Source: an uncultured Olsenella sp. (GTDB taxonomy: Bacteria; Actinomycetota; Coriobacteriia; Coriobacteriales; Atopobiaceae). Taken from it: a DNA stretch of 35,821 nucleotides. Under the pieces are notes generated by a model, which saw only the letters and a list, made by a program, of their open reading frames with translations, ran no database searches and was not told where the DNA came from. Positions 23,540-34,606 of this stretch are shown piece by piece (the first letter of the stretch is position 1; each line of letters opens with the position of its first letter). The translations under genes and the position numbers were made by a program. The stretch is taken from contig OMVJ01000025.1 in the NCBI GenBank assembly GCA_900314495.1, positions 1-35,821 of the forward strand, read 5' to 3'.

Positions 23540-24802
23540 ATGAGCTTTAGTTACCTCGGCACGTCTGACCCAGAAATCGCCAACGCCATTGGCGCCGAGC
23601 TGGGACGCCAGCGCGATTCCATCGAGCTCATCGCCTCGGAGAACTTCGTTTCTCCCGCGGTGATGGAGGCCGTCGGTTCGGTCCTTACCAACAAGTACGC
23701 CGAGGGCCTGCCCGGCAAGCGCTACTACGGCGGCTGCTGGGCGGTGGACAACGTGGAGAACATCGCGCGCGACCGCGTCAAGCGGCTCTTCGGCGCCTCC
23801 TTCGCAAACGTCCAACCTCACTCGGGCGCACAGGCAAACTTTGCCGCAGAGACGGCGTTCGCCAAGCCTGGTGACACCGTCATGGGCATGGACCTCTCCA
23901 ACGGCGGCCACCTAACGCATGGCTCGCCCGCCAACTTCTCGGGCAAGCTCTTCAACATCGTCTCGTATGGCCTGAACCCCCAGACGGAGCGCATCGACTT
24001 CGAGGACGTGGCTCGCAAGGCGGAGCAGAACCACCCCGCCATCATCATTGCCGGGGCATCGGCCTACCCGCGCGTCATTGACTTCGAGCGCTTTGCGCAG
24101 ATCGCGCACGACAACGGCGCGGTCCTCATGGTGGACATGGCGCACATTGCCGGCATCGTCGCAGCGGGCAGGCACCCCAACCCCGTGCCGGTTGCGGACG
24201 TCGTCACGTCCACGACGCACAAGACCCTGCGCGGCACGCGTGGTGGCATCATCCTGTGGAACAATCCCGACTACACCAAGCGCCTGAACTCCTCCGTGTT
24301 CCCCGGCAGCCAGGGTGGCCCCCTGGAGCACGTGATCGCCGGCAAGGCGGTCGCCTTTGGCGAGGCCCTGAAGCCCGAGTTCAAGGACTACATCGACGGT
24401 GTGCTCAAGAACGCCAAGGCCCTCGGGCGCGGCATGGAGGCGTCCGGCCTGCGCCTTGTGACCGGTGGCACCGACAACCACCTGCTTCTGGCGGACCTCA
24501 CCCCGGCCAAGGACATCACCGGGCGCGACGCCGAGCAGGCGCTGGAGCGCGTGGGTATCACCGTCAACAAGAACACCATTCCCGGCGAGCAGCGCAGCCC
24601 CTTTGTGACCAGCGGCATTCGCGTCGGGTCGGCCGCCGCAACCACGCGTGGCTTCACGGAGGCGGAGATGGAGCGCGTGGGCCAGATCATCGGCGAGACC
24701 GTGTTCTGCCTGCAGCGTGGGGAGGATGCCAAGCTTGACTCCCTTAATGCCGAGGTTGCCCAGATGCTGGGGGAACACCCCCTGTACCCCGAGCTTGGCT
24801 AG
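23540..24802 (+). CDS. glyA: Serine hydroxymethyltransferase
   Basis: 420 residues, normal length. PLP enzyme that converts serine and tetrahydrofolate to glycine and 5,10-methylene-THF, the main one-carbon source, so it works with the folate made by FolPK. Motifs: [16 protein letters not shown] at 29-44, SGAQAN at 95-100, HGSP at 127-130, and the Schiff-base Lys228 in [14 protein letters not shown] (223-236). AAGGAG 7 bp before the ATG. It shares the strand and gene order of the prmC-tsaC-glyA-upp cluster. The 114-bp spacer before it has no clear riboswitch-like element. Confidence 0.98.
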   Translation: MSFSYLGTSDPEIANAIGAELGRQRDSIELIASENFVSPAVMEAVGSVLTNKYAEGLPGKRYYGGCWAVDNVENIARDRVKRLFGASFANVQPHSGAQANFAAETAFAKPGDTVMGMDLSNGGHLTHGSPANFSGKLFNIVSYGLNPQTERIDFEDVARKAEQNHPAIIIAGASAYPRVIDFERFAQIAHDNGAVLMVDMAHIAGIVAAGRHPNPVPVADVVTSTTHKTLRGTRGGIILWNNPDYTKRLNSSVFPGSQGGPLEHVIAGKAVAFGEALKPEFKDYIDGVLKNAKALGRGMEASGLRLVTGGTDNHLLLADLTPAKDITGRDAEQALERVGITVNKNTIPGEQRSPFVTSGIRVGSAAATTRGFTEAEMERVGQIIGETVFCLQRGEDAKLDSLNAEVAQMLGEHPLYPELG

Positions 24803-24850
24803 GTTTTCACCCACAATCCAGAATCCGCGCCGGAGAGGAGACTGACCGCC

Positions 24851-25492
24851 ATGGAGTTTGACGAGAAGCGATTTCAGATAATCGACCACCCGCTGGTACA
24901 GCACAAGCTGTCCATTCTGCGCAACAGGGCCACGGGCACCAAGCAGTTCCGCGAGCTCGTCACGGAACTTGCGGTACTTGAGGGTTACGAGGCCATGCGT
25001 GACTTTCCGCTTGAGGACGTAGTGGTGGAGACTCCCCTGGAGTCCACCGTCTGCAAGCAGATAGCCGGCAAGAAGGTTGCGATCATCCCCATCCTGCGCG
25101 CAGGCCTGGGCATGGTGGACGGCATCCTCACCCTGACTCCTTCCGCTCGCGTGGGCCACGTCGGCATGTACCGTGACCCCGTGACGCACGAGCCCCACCA
25201 GTACTACTGCAAGTTCCCGCCCGACATCCAGAACCGCACGTGCCTCGTGGTTGACCCCATGCTTGCCACGGGCGGCTCGCTCACGGCGGCGATCAAGTTC
25301 CTGCGCGAGGCCGGGGTGAGGGACATCCGCTGCCTGACGCTCGTCTCTGCCCCGGAGGGCGTGAAGGCGGTCTTGGATTACGACCAGGACGTTCGTCTGT
25401 ACACGTGCTCGCTCGACAGGCAGCTGAACGAGAACGCCTACATCCTCCCCGGCCTTGGTGACGCCGGCGATAGGATCTATGGCACCAAGTAA
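24851..25492 (+). CDS. upp: Uracil phosphoribosyltransferase
   Basis: 213 residues. Pyrimidine salvage: uracil plus PRPP to UMP, in the cytoplasm. PRPP loop VVDPMLATGGSLTAAI at 133-148; ILRAGLGM at 81-88 and the C-terminal YILPGLGDAGDRIYGT (uracil-binding flap) are typical. GAGGAG 11 bp before the ATG, rather far. It lies 48 bp after glyA and just before the atp operon, the same order as in many Gram-positive genomes. A terminator follows. Confidence 0.97.
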   Translation: MEFDEKRFQIIDHPLVQHKLSILRNRATGTKQFRELVTELAVLEGYEAMRDFPLEDVVVETPLESTVCKQIAGKKVAIIPILRAGLGMVDGILTLTPSARVGHVGMYRDPVTHEPHQYYCKFPPDIQNRTCLVVDPMLATGGSLTAAIKFLREAGVRDIRCLTLVSAPEGVKAVLDYDQDVRLYTCSLDRQLNENAYILPGLGDAGDRIYGTK

Positions 25493-25503
25493 CCATAGTG
25501 GGG

Positions 25504-25549
25504 CCCGGTGCCGCGTCTCGGTAGGGACGTGACACCGGGTCTTCTTTTT
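25504..25549 (+). terminator. Intrinsic terminator after upp
   Basis: CCCGGTG (25504-25510) pairs with CACCGGG (25533-25539); an inner partly matched stem continues between CGCGTC and GGACGTG; it ends in TCTTCTTTTT at 25540-25549. It separates the glyA-upp transcript from the atp operon. Confidence 0.8.
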
Positions 25550-25637
25550 GCGCAGTGGCTCCCATACTCGTGCGACTTGTTGCGGGTGTGTTGGAAAACT
25601 GAACAGATGTGCTTTTTTGTGGATTCAAAAGAGCAAA

Positions 25638-25997
25638 ATGACTAGGATAGCCACGTCGTTTTTCGCAGCTCTTGTGAGAGGCGGTACCTTGGAGGTGTGG
25701 AGTGCGGTAGTCGCGGGCGCCATCTGCGGGCTCGCTGGGTGTGTTCCGCCCGCATTCTTGCTCGAAGGGGTTATGAGTAAGGGAATACGGGTAAACATAG
25801 CCACAGGCTTGGCGAGCATCATTGTCTCGTTCGTCATGCTTTCGGTTGCGGTCTTGGTCGTATACCTTGTTGCTAGCGAGGCAACGCTCGTATTTGGGTG
25901 TTCTATGGCGGCTGCGTTCCTTGCCGTTTGGGCAGTGGAGTCGCTAAGGGCCTGGAGGGATGCCAACGGCAGCCCGAAGGGTCGGAAGGAAGGATAG
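25638..25997 (+). CDS. atpI: Small membrane protein in the atpI position
   Basis: 119 residues with about three transmembrane helices (about 19-40, 53-78 and 84-102). Sequence similarity to AtpI is not obvious by eye; the call rests on position (first gene of the atp operon, 3 bp before atpB), size and hydrophobicity. AtpI/UncI assists assembly of the c-ring. The ATG at 25638 has only a weak AAAGAG site; upstream codons in the same frame would add a Cys-rich segment and are less likely. Start and family are both moderately certain. It is less GC-rich than its neighbours. Confidence 0.65.
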   Translation: MTRIATSFFAALVRGGTLEVWSAVVAGAICGLAGCVPPAFLLEGVMSKGIRVNIATGLASIIVSFVMLSVAVLVVYLVASEATLVFGCSMAAAFLAVWAVESLRAWRDANGSPKGRKEG

Positions 25998-26000
25998 AGG

Positions 26001-26834
26001 ATGAACCCTCTCGATGGCCTGAACAGCGCGGTTAACGAGCTGATTGACAGCTTCATGGCACACGACGTCGTGGGTGACGAGACTGCCACGCTGACCAGCG
26101 TGGGCCTCACGCAGTACATCTTCTGGATGACGGTAGCGCTGGTTCTGCTTCTTGTGGTTGTCTTCGTGTTCAGGAAGAAGCAGTCGCAGAGCCTGGTTCC
26201 CCATGGCGTCTTCGTAAACGGCATGGAGTACATCATCGAGTTCGCTCGCGACGACCTCTGTAAGTCCATCCTGCCGGAGACTTGGAAGAAGCACTTCCCC
26301 TTCATCTTCGCGCTGTTCTTCTTCATCCTGGCCAACAACATCGTGGGCATCATCCCCGGCTGTCACCCCGGCACGGGCACCATGGGCGTTACCGCGGCGC
26401 TGGCCCTCTACTCGTTCGTCTACTTCATCGTGGTTGGTTGCAAGAACAAGGGCGTGTGGGGCTACATCAAGAGCCTGGCCCCTGAGGGCGTTGCCTTCCC
26501 GCTCAACGTCCTCGTCTGGCTGATCGAGCTCTTCTCCACGTTCCTGCGCTTGGTCACGCTTGCCGTCCGACTCTTCTGCAACATGTTCGCCGGACACGTG
26601 GTCATGGGCGCGTTCGCAATCCTGGCTTCGCTCTTCTTCCAGCCACTGACCAGCGCGCTTTCCGGCGCAACCGCGTTCAGCGCCGCCGCCATCGGCAACG
26701 CCGGGGCATCCGTCATGTGGATTGCCGTTCTCATCATCATCTACTTGGTGGAGATTCTGGTTGCCGCCATCCAGGCGTACGTCTTCGCGCTCCTCACCGC
26801 CGTGTACATCCAGACGGCCGAGGGCGGGGAGTAG
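26001..26834 (+). CDS. atpB: ATP synthase F0 subunit a
   Basis: 277 residues. Forms the proton half-channels beside the c-ring. The essential Arg is Arg190 in RLVTLAVRLFCNMFAGH; the helix after it is typical. Six hydrophobic segments are visible (about 37-58, 97-119, 129-147, 167-190, 195-215, 230-265). GGAAGGA 6 bp before the ATG. Gene order atpI-B-E-F-H-A-G-D-C is complete from here. Confidence 0.97.
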   Translation: MNPLDGLNSAVNELIDSFMAHDVVGDETATLTSVGLTQYIFWMTVALVLLLVVVFVFRKKQSQSLVPHGVFVNGMEYIIEFARDDLCKSILPETWKKHFPFIFALFFFILANNIVGIIPGCHPGTGTMGVTAALALYSFVYFIVVGCKNKGVWGYIKSLAPEGVAFPLNVLVWLIELFSTFLRLVTLAVRLFCNMFAGHVVMGAFAILASLFFQPLTSALSGATAFSAAAIGNAGASVMWIAVLIIIYLVEILVAAIQAYVFALLTAVYIQTAEGGE

Positions 26835-26847
26835 GACTTGGCATCAG

Positions 26848-26866
26848 GCGAAGGAACTGCCTTCGC
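26848..26866 (+). repeat. Hairpin 1 in the atpB-atpE spacer
   Basis: GCGAAGG (26848-26854) and CCTTCGC (26860-26866) with loop AACTG, followed by TTCTTGTAAC. It lies 13 bp after the atpB stop. It may protect upstream mRNA or lower readthrough rather than end the operon. Confidence 0.55.
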
Positions 26867-26887
26867 TTCTTGTAACTTTGTAAGCAC

Positions 26888-26905
26888 TCGTCCCTTCAGG
26901 GGCGA
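26888..26905 (+). repeat. Hairpin 2 in the atpB-atpE spacer
   Basis: TCGTCCC (26888-26894) and GGGGCGA (26899-26905), tetraloop TTCA, 7 bp with one G-U pair. It ends 6 bp before the atpE ribosome site. With hairpin 1 it could adjust the high c-subunit synthesis needed for the ring. Confidence 0.5.
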
Positions 26906-26923
26906 ATAACGAAGGAGGAAATC

Positions 26924-27127
26924 GTGGGTGCTCTCGGTGTTGTTGGTTACGGTCTTGGTGTCATCGGCGCTGGCATTGGCATTGGCCTTGCCGCCTATGG
27001 CGCGACTTCGGCAATGGCTCGCCAGCCCGAGGTTCAGGGCCGTCTGTTCACCGTCTTCATTCTGGGCTCCGCATTCGTCGAGGCCCTGGCTCTGATCGGC
27101 TTCGTTGTCTCGCTGATTGTCAAGTAA
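26924..27127 (+). CDS. atpE: ATP synthase F0 subunit c
   Basis: 67 residues, two helices with a polar loop. Starts with GTG at 26924 and has a strong AAGGAGG 6 bp upstream, suited to high expression. Helix 1 carries a glycine repeat (IGAGIGIGLAAYG, 14-26); the loop is RQPE at 33-36; helix 2 carries the ion-binding Glu53 in AFVEALALIGFVV. The residue after Glu is Ala and helix 1 has no Gln/Glu partner. Sodium-binding rings use a Gln/Glu plus a Ser/Thr pair, so this ring is predicted to be proton-driven. Confidence 0.97.
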   Translation: MGALGVVGYGLGVIGAGIGIGLAAYGATSAMARQPEVQGRLFTVFILGSAFVEALALIGFVVSLIVK

Positions 27128-27162
27128 TCAGAGCGACGAATCACGCCGAGTTGGAGGTGCGT

Positions 27163-27768
27163 ATGTATACCGGAAAGAGGGATCTTGTGCGGCTGGCCTC
27201 TGCCGCTTGCGCCATGGCGGCGGCCGTGCTCGCGTCGCCGACCGTTGCGCTGGCCGACGTGAGCGGACCAGACATCCTGCTTCCCAAGGCGTCTGAGTTC
27301 ATTCCCGCCCTCATTGCCTTTGCCGTCATCTGGGTCGTTCTTGCCAAGTTCGCGTGGCCTCCCATCCTGAAGATGATGGAGGACCGCGAGAACAAGATTA
27401 AGTCCGACTTGGACGAGGCCGAGCGTTCCAAGAACGACGCGGCAGCAAGCGCCCAGGAGTACAAGGACCGCATTGCGGAGGCTGACCGCAAGGCAGAGGA
27501 AATCATCGCCGAGGCAAAGAAGGAGGCCGAGGCCCAGCGTGCGGAGATCATCTCCAAGGCGCAGCAGGACGCGGCCCAGATCATCACCAAGGCCCACGGA
27601 GCCGTGGAGTCCGAGCGTCACAAGGCAATGATCGAGCTCTCTGGCTCCGTCGTGGACCTGTCGGTGGAGATTGCCAGCAAGGTCATCGGCGACAGCATGG
27701 ACGAGGCGCAGCAGCGCAAACTGGCCGAGAAGTACCTCACGGAAGTGGGTAGCCTGAATGACAAGTAA
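27163..27768 (+). CDS. atpF: ATP synthase F0 subunit b with a signal-peptide-like N-terminus
   Basis: 201 residues; peripheral stalk. The ATG at 27163 has GGAGG 5 bp upstream, against a TTG four codons earlier with no site. The expected transmembrane helix is at 46-65 (FIPALIAFAVIWVVLAKFAW) with WPPI at 65-68, followed by a long charged coiled coil (about 72-180). Ahead of it, residues 1-31 look like a Sec signal peptide (basic start, hydrophobic Ala-rich core, cleavage site ALA at 29-31). Typical b subunits start directly with the membrane helix. The extra segment may direct N-out insertion or be cleaved. It overlaps atpH by 11 bp. Confidence 0.95.
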   Translation: MYTGKRDLVRLASAACAMAAAVLASPTVALADVSGPDILLPKASEFIPALIAFAVIWVVLAKFAWPPILKMMEDRENKIKSDLDEAERSKNDAAASAQEYKDRIAEADRKAEEIIAEAKKEAEAQRAEIISKAQQDAAQIITKAHGAVESERHKAMIELSGSVVDLSVEIASKVIGDSMDEAQQRKLAEKYLTEVGSLNDK

Positions 27769-28228
27769 GCGCGTCGAGCAGAAGAAGATCGAGGCCTACA
27801 CCAGGGCCCTGCTCGAGGCCGCAAAGTCAGAGGGACGAGCGGCGCGAGACCTCGAGCAGATCAAGCACGTTCTGAAGTTCTCCCCAGAAGTGATGGAGAC
27901 CATCACCGCCATGGAGGGCGAGGATGACCTTGACCTGCTCGACAAGGTCTACTCCGAGTACAAGGGCATGCTCGACAAGGGGGACACGACTGTCTCCGTT
28001 GACGTCACCACGGCCGTTCCCATGGATGATGACCTTCGCGAGAAGGTGCGCCAGAAGTGCTACGACGACTTCAAAGCGCCCATCTACCTGGTCGAGCACG
28101 TTGACCCCAAGATTCTTGGCGGTATCATCCTCGAGGCGCGCGGCCACCGGCGCGACGCATCCGTTCGCGCGCAGCTCGTGAACATCCGGAAGACCCTCTC
28201 TTCGTCCTATATCGGAAGCGAGGACTAA
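27758..28228 (+). CDS. atpH: ATP synthase F1 subunit delta
   Basis: 156 residues, a little shorter than the usual ~180. Connects the b-dimer to the top of the alpha3beta3 head. N-terminal helical region with [21 protein letters not shown]-terminal part with [22 protein letters not shown], the conserved delta tail (GGxxxxxxxxxxDxSxRxxL). It starts inside the atpF 3' end (11-bp overlap) and its stop TAA overlaps the atpA ATG by one base, both signs of translational coupling. Confidence 0.95.
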   Translation: MTSKRVEQKKIEAYTRALLEAAKSEGRAARDLEQIKHVLKFSPEVMETITAMEGEDDLDLLDKVYSEYKGMLDKGDTTVSVDVTTAVPMDDDLREKVRQKCYDDFKAPIYLVEHVDPKILGGIILEARGHRRDASVRAQLVNIRKTLSSSYIGSED

Positions 28229-29868
28229 TGATTGGAAACATTGATGCCTCCGGCATCATGAGGACCCTGCGGGGCGAGCTGGACAGCATTGCCACGAAGG
28301 TGGAAACCCACGAGGCCTCCACGGTCATAGAGGTTGGCGACGGCATTGCCCACATCGCAGGCCTCAAGAGCGCCATGTCCGGCGAGCTGCTGCAGTTCAC
28401 GAGCTCCGCAACGGGCAGAAGCGTGTACGGCCTGGCTCAGAACCTCGAGGAAGACGAGGTTGGCGCCGTCCTTTTCGGTGACGTCGATTCCATCAAGGAG
28501 GGCGACGAGGTAACCACGACGGGTCACGTCATGGACATCCCCGTCGGTCACGCCATGCTGGGCCGCGTCGTCAACCCCCTTGGCGCGCCCATCGACGGCA
28601 AGGGACCCATCAACACGACGCATCGTCGTCCCATCGAGTTCAAGGCGCCCGGCATCATGGAGCGCCAGCCCGTAAGCGAGCCCGTCCAGACGGGCCTCAT
28701 GGCCATCGACGCCATGGTCCCCATTGGGCGCGGCCAGCGCGAGCTGATCATCGGTGACCGCAAGACGGGCAAGACGGCCATCGCCATCGACACGATCATC
28801 AACCAGAAGGATACGGACATCATCTGTATCTACGTGGCAATCGGTCAGAAGGCGTCCACCGTTGCCGGCATCAGGGAGACCCTCCTGCGTCACGGTGTGC
28901 TCGACAAGACGATCATCGTCTCTGCCACCGCCGCGGACTCTGCCCCGCTCCAGTACATTGCTCCCATGGCCGGCGCCGCAATCGGCGAATACTTCATGTA
29001 CAACGACGAGCATGGCAACCCCGCGGATGCGGAGCACCCGGGTGGTCATGTGCTCATCGTCTACGACGACCTTTCCAAACAGGCCGTCGCGTACCGTCAG
29101 ATGTCCCTTACGCTGCACAGGCCGCCCGGACGCGAGGCGTACCCTGGCGACATCTTCTACCTGCACTCTCGCCTCTTGGAGCGAGCCGTCAAGATGAGCG
29201 ATGCAAACGGTGGCGGCTCCATGACCGCGCTCCCCATAATCGAGACGCAGGAGGGCGACGTTTCCGCCTACATCCCCACCAACGTGATCTCCATCACGGA
29301 TGGTCAGATCTACCTGCAGTCCAGTCTCTTCTTCCAGGGCCAGCGCCCGGCAGTCGACGTGGGCATCTCCGTGTCGCGCGTCGGCGGCTCCGCCCAGCTT
29401 GCTGCAATGAAGCAGGTGGCTGGCACGCTTCGCCTTGACTTGGCCAGCTACCGCGAGCGCCAGGCCTTCGCACAGTTCGGCTCCGACCTTGACCAGACGA
29501 CCCAGTACCAGCTGAACCATGGCGCCCACATGATGGAGCTCCTGAAGCAGAAGCGCTACGCGGCGCTTCCCGTTGCAGACCAGGTGATTGCCATCTACGC
29601 GGCCAAGGAGAACTTCCTCGACGACCTCGATCTTGGCCAGGTCGTGGCCTTCCGTGACGGGCTTGCCAAGTTCATGGAGGCTCGCCACCCGAGCGTGCGC
29701 CAGAAGGTCCTCTCGGGCAAGATTTCCGCGGAACTGGGTGCAGAACTCGACAAGTACATTGGTGAGTTCAAGGAACAGTTCCTCGAGAAGGTGGGCGCAA
29801 CGGACGTGCTCCCCGCAACCGACGAGGCGGCAAAGTCCGATGACGCGGCCGCCAAGAGTGAGGCGTAG
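28228..29868 (+). CDS. atpA: ATP synthase F1 subunit alpha
   Basis: 546 residues. Regulatory nucleotide-binding subunit of F1. Walker A GDRKTGKT at 176-183, [12 protein letters not shown] at 232-243, [14 protein letters not shown] at 278-291, and the arginine-finger region [10 protein letters not shown] are all present. Compared with other alpha subunits there is an extra stretch at about 258-272 ([15 protein letters not shown]) before the VYDDLSKQ segment. The C-terminus ends in an acidic tail ([15 protein letters not shown]). ATG directly overlaps the atpH stop. The reading frame is intact, unlike atpD. Confidence 0.98.
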   Translation: MIGNIDASGIMRTLRGELDSIATKVETHEASTVIEVGDGIAHIAGLKSAMSGELLQFTSSATGRSVYGLAQNLEEDEVGAVLFGDVDSIKEGDEVTTTGHVMDIPVGHAMLGRVVNPLGAPIDGKGPINTTHRRPIEFKAPGIMERQPVSEPVQTGLMAIDAMVPIGRGQRELIIGDRKTGKTAIAIDTIINQKDTDIICIYVAIGQKASTVAGIRETLLRHGVLDKTIIVSATAADSAPLQYIAPMAGAAIGEYFMYNDEHGNPADAEHPGGHVLIVYDDLSKQAVAYRQMSLTLHRPPGREAYPGDIFYLHSRLLERAVKMSDANGGGSMTALPIIETQEGDVSAYIPTNVISITDGQIYLQSSLFFQGQRPAVDVGISVSRVGGSAQLAAMKQVAGTLRLDLASYRERQAFAQFGSDLDQTTQYQLNHGAHMMELLKQKRYAALPVADQVIAIYAAKENFLDDLDLGQVVAFRDGLAKFMEARHPSVRQKVLSGKISAELGAELDKYIGEFKEQFLEKVGATDVLPATDEAAKSDDAAAKSEA

Positions 29869-29876
29869 GGCGTCGC

Positions 29877-32234
<2,358 letters not shown>

Positions 32235-32243
32235 GGAGGACGC

Positions 32244-32660
32244 ATGGCTGAGCTCAATTGTCAGTTCGTGCGACCGGACAAGCTTGTTTACGAGGGCTTG
32301 GTGGACCACCTCATCCTCGTGACGTATTCTGGCGAGCTTGGCGTGTGGCCCGGCCACGCGCCGCAGATCTGTGCGCTGGGCGACGGCGTGGTCAGGCTCC
32401 ACCAGCGCTCCGAAGACGGCGGGGGCGAGATCGACGTGGTCATCTCCGGCGGCTACGCGGAAGTCGTCAACGACACGGTCATCATTCTCGCCGACCATGC
32501 AAGGTTGACAAACGACATCGAACCCGACGTGGTCATGAGCACGCGAACCAAAGCGATGGAGTCCCGCGACAAGCTGCCTGACGGCGACGCCCGAAGGGCG
32601 TATTATAATAACAAGATTAAGTGGTGCAACTTGCTCCTAAAGCAGACTTCCGAGGCCTAA
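32244..32660 (+). CDS. atpC: ATP synthase F1 subunit epsilon
   Basis: 138 residues. Rotor and inhibitory subunit. N-terminal beta-sandwich with VYEGLVDHLILVTYSGELGV and GHAPQICALGDG; C-terminal region about 90-138 forms the helical domain, but lacks the long Ala-rich helix of many species. GGAGGA 4 bp before the ATG, 9 bp after the atpD stop. It ends the operon; the hairpin at 32642-32676 covers its stop codon. Confidence 0.95.
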   Translation: MAELNCQFVRPDKLVYEGLVDHLILVTYSGELGVWPGHAPQICALGDGVVRLHQRSEDGGGEIDVVISGGYAEVVNDTVIILADHARLTNDIEPDVVMSTRTKAMESRDKLPDGDARRAYYNNKIKWCNLLLKQTSEA

Positions 32661-32676
32661 CGCCTCGGGGGTCTGC
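32642..32676 (+). terminator. 15-bp hairpin across the atpC stop codon
   Basis: GCAGACTTCCGAGGC (32642-32656) pairs with GCCTCGGGGGTCTGC (32662-32676) with two G-U pairs and a 5-nt loop that begins at the atpC stop. There is no T-run after it, so it is a non-canonical terminator or an mRNA-processing or stability element between atpC and murA. Confidence 0.55.
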
Positions 32677-32711
32677 CCCTAATCGCAGGTCAAATGAGCC
32701 AAAGGGGAACG

Positions 32712-33995
32712 ATGGAAGTAATTCGCGTCGAAGGCGGCCATCCGCTGTCGGGTGAGGTAACGGTCGAGGGCGCGAAGAACTCCGCCCTGAAGCTCATGGC
32801 GGCAACCATACTTGCGCCTGGCGTGAACTACCTGAGGAACGTCCCGAACATCGCTGACGTTCATGTTATGGGCAAGGTTCTGAAGTGCCTTGGTGCCAAG
32901 GTGGACGTTCTTGGTGTCCATGAGCTGCGAATCGACACCTCGTCTGTGGACAGCTGGGAGACACCCTACCATCTGGTTGAGCAGATGAGGGCATCCACGG
33001 CGGTCTTGGGACCCCTGATTGCCCGTTTCGGCAAGGCCATCGTTGCCATGCCTGGTGGCTGCAACATCGGTGCCCGGAAGATCGACATGCACATCCTAGG
33101 CCTGCAGGCCTTGGGTGTCGAGTTCAACATTGACCACGGCGACATTCATGCCAGCGCCCCCCATGGCGTGACCGGCACCACCGTATCTCTGGACTTTGCT
33201 AGCGTTGGTGCAACGGAGAACCTGATCATGGCCTCCGTGCACGCCAAGGGCACGACCGTCATCGACAACGCCGCGCGCGAGCCAGAGATTGTCGATCTGG
33301 CCAACATGCTGAACGAGATGGGTGCCCACATCAAAGGTGCCGGCTCCCCTGTGATAGAGGTGACTGGCGTCGACAAGCTGTCGCCGGTTGATCACACGGT
33401 TGTCGGAGACAGGATTGAGGCGGGCACGTTCATCGCCGCGATGGCGGGCATCACTGGCGACAAGCTTACGGTGAAGGGCTTCGAGCCTCTGCATCTTGGC
33501 CTGGTCCTGAAGAAGTACGAGCAGATGGGCATAAGCATCGAACGAGGTGACCGCGAGGTCGTCGCCAGCCGAAGCGGGGACATTCGTCCCGTTGACATTC
33601 AGACGCTGCCATTTCCGGGTTTCCCAACGGACATGCAATCGCAGACTATGTGTCTGCTCTCCGTTGCCAAGGGCACGTGCATAATCACGGAGAACGTCTT
33701 CGAGAGCCGCTTCATGTTTGCCAGCGAGCTGCAGCGCATGGGTTCCAATATCGTGATCAAGGGGCACCATGCAGTGGTGCACGGGGTGGACGGCCTGCAG
33801 GGAGCGGAGGTCAAGTCGCCAGACCTGCGTGGAGGCGCCGCGCTGGTCATGGCCGGCCTGGTTGCCGATGGAGTTACCACGGTGTCGGCAATCCACCACA
33901 TCGACAGGGGGTACGAGGGCTTCGTCGAGAAGCTGCAGGCCCTTGGGGCAAAGGTCGAGCGGGTGCAGGTACCTGATCCCGAGATAGTGGAGTAG
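32712..33995 (+). CDS. murA: UDP-N-acetylglucosamine 1-carboxyvinyltransferase
   Basis: 427 residues. First committed step of peptidoglycan synthesis: transfers enolpyruvate from PEP to UDP-GlcNAc. Motifs: VEGAKNSALKLM at 18-29 with Lys22 and Asn23, and PGGCNIGAR at 114-122 with Cys117, the residue that fosfomycin modifies; it is Cys, not Asp as in mycobacteria, so no natural fosfomycin resistance from this site. The ATG at 32712 (AAGGGG 4 bp upstream) is favoured over an ATG at 32694. PDPEIVE ends the protein. It follows the atp operon by 51 bp, an order seen in other Gram-positive bacteria. Confidence 0.97.
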   Translation: MEVIRVEGGHPLSGEVTVEGAKNSALKLMAATILAPGVNYLRNVPNIADVHVMGKVLKCLGAKVDVLGVHELRIDTSSVDSWETPYHLVEQMRASTAVLGPLIARFGKAIVAMPGGCNIGARKIDMHILGLQALGVEFNIDHGDIHASAPHGVTGTTVSLDFASVGATENLIMASVHAKGTTVIDNAAREPEIVDLANMLNEMGAHIKGAGSPVIEVTGVDKLSPVDHTVVGDRIEAGTFIAAMAGITGDKLTVKGFEPLHLGLVLKKYEQMGISIERGDREVVASRSGDIRPVDIQTLPFPGFPTDMQSQTMCLLSVAKGTCIITENVFESRFMFASELQRMGSNIVIKGHHAVVHGVDGLQGAEVKSPDLRGGAALVMAGLVADGVTTVSAIHHIDRGYEGFVEKLQALGAKVERVQVPDPEIVE

Positions 33996-34110
33996 GGCAG
34001 GCTCTGACCGCGCCGCACACGGATGCGCGTCGAGTCACCTGAAACTCTTCGATTTCTTTGGGCATAAAGATTACCATCTAATGGCTGGAAGTCATTCTTA
34101 TGTGGCTGAA

Positions 34111-34130
34111 TAGTTAGATATATTTAACTA
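34111..34130. promoter_or_regulatory. Palindromic operator upstream of the metalloregulator
   Basis: TAGTTAGATATATTTAACTA is a 20-bp near-perfect palindrome (6-bp outer arms perfect, one mismatch pair inside). It lies in an AT-rich island 57 bp before the regulator's ATG and covers a possible -10 (TATATT, 34119-34124). Its TTA...TAA layout resembles DtxR/IdeR and MntR boxes. Autoregulation is likely. Confidence 0.6.
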
Positions 34131-34186
34131 ATCCAACGAGACGTGACGCACGGCCGCGAAGTCGCATCAAGAAGGGTGGAAATAGG

Positions 34187-34606
34187 ATGTCCAAGCAAGT
34201 CAAGGGTGGTCACGAGCTCTCGATGGCGAGCGAGGACTATCTGGAGTCCATCTATCGCATCACCATCGACAAGGCGGAGGAGGCAGACGGTATCCGCTCA
34301 GTTGACGTTGCGGAGCAGCTAGGTGTGTCCAAGGCGAGCGTGAACAAGGCCCTTTCCACGTTGAAAGAGGCTGGCATGGTGGAGCAGACGAGGTATGGGC
34401 GCGTGAAGCTGACCGAGGAGGGGCGTGTCTATGCGGCTCGTGTTTGGCGGACCCACCGAACCCTGCGCTCTTTCCTCGAGGACGACCTTGGCGTGACTCC
34501 CGAAGTCGCGGATGAGGAGGCCTGCCTCATGGAGCACTACCTCTCGGATGACACCGTGTCCCGTTGGTGTGACTACCTCGAAAAGCAGGGGTTTAAGATC
34601 CGCTAG
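34187..34606 (+). CDS. DtxR/MntR-family metal-dependent repressor, short form
   Basis: 139 residues, the length of MntR; no SH3-like third domain. Winged HTH at about 35-75 (VDVAEQLGVSKASVNKALSTL), then the dimerisation domain. Metal ligands by alignment: Asp17 and Glu20 in SEDYLESIY match MntR Asp8 and Glu11, His90 matches MntR His77, and ACLMEH (112-117) gives Cys113, Glu116 and His117, as Cys102, Glu105 and His106 of DtxR. MntR has Glu at the Cys place, and DtxR has Met at the Asp place, so the site is mixed. Iron or manganese are both possible. No uptake genes are adjacent. RBS GAAGGGTGG about 8-10 bp upstream. Confidence 0.88.
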   Translation: MSKQVKGGHELSMASEDYLESIYRITIDKAEEADGIRSVDVAEQLGVSKASVNKALSTLKEAGMVEQTRYGRVKLTEEGRVYAARVWRTHRTLRSFLEDDLGVTPEVADEEACLMEHYLSDDTVSRWCDYLEKQGFKIR

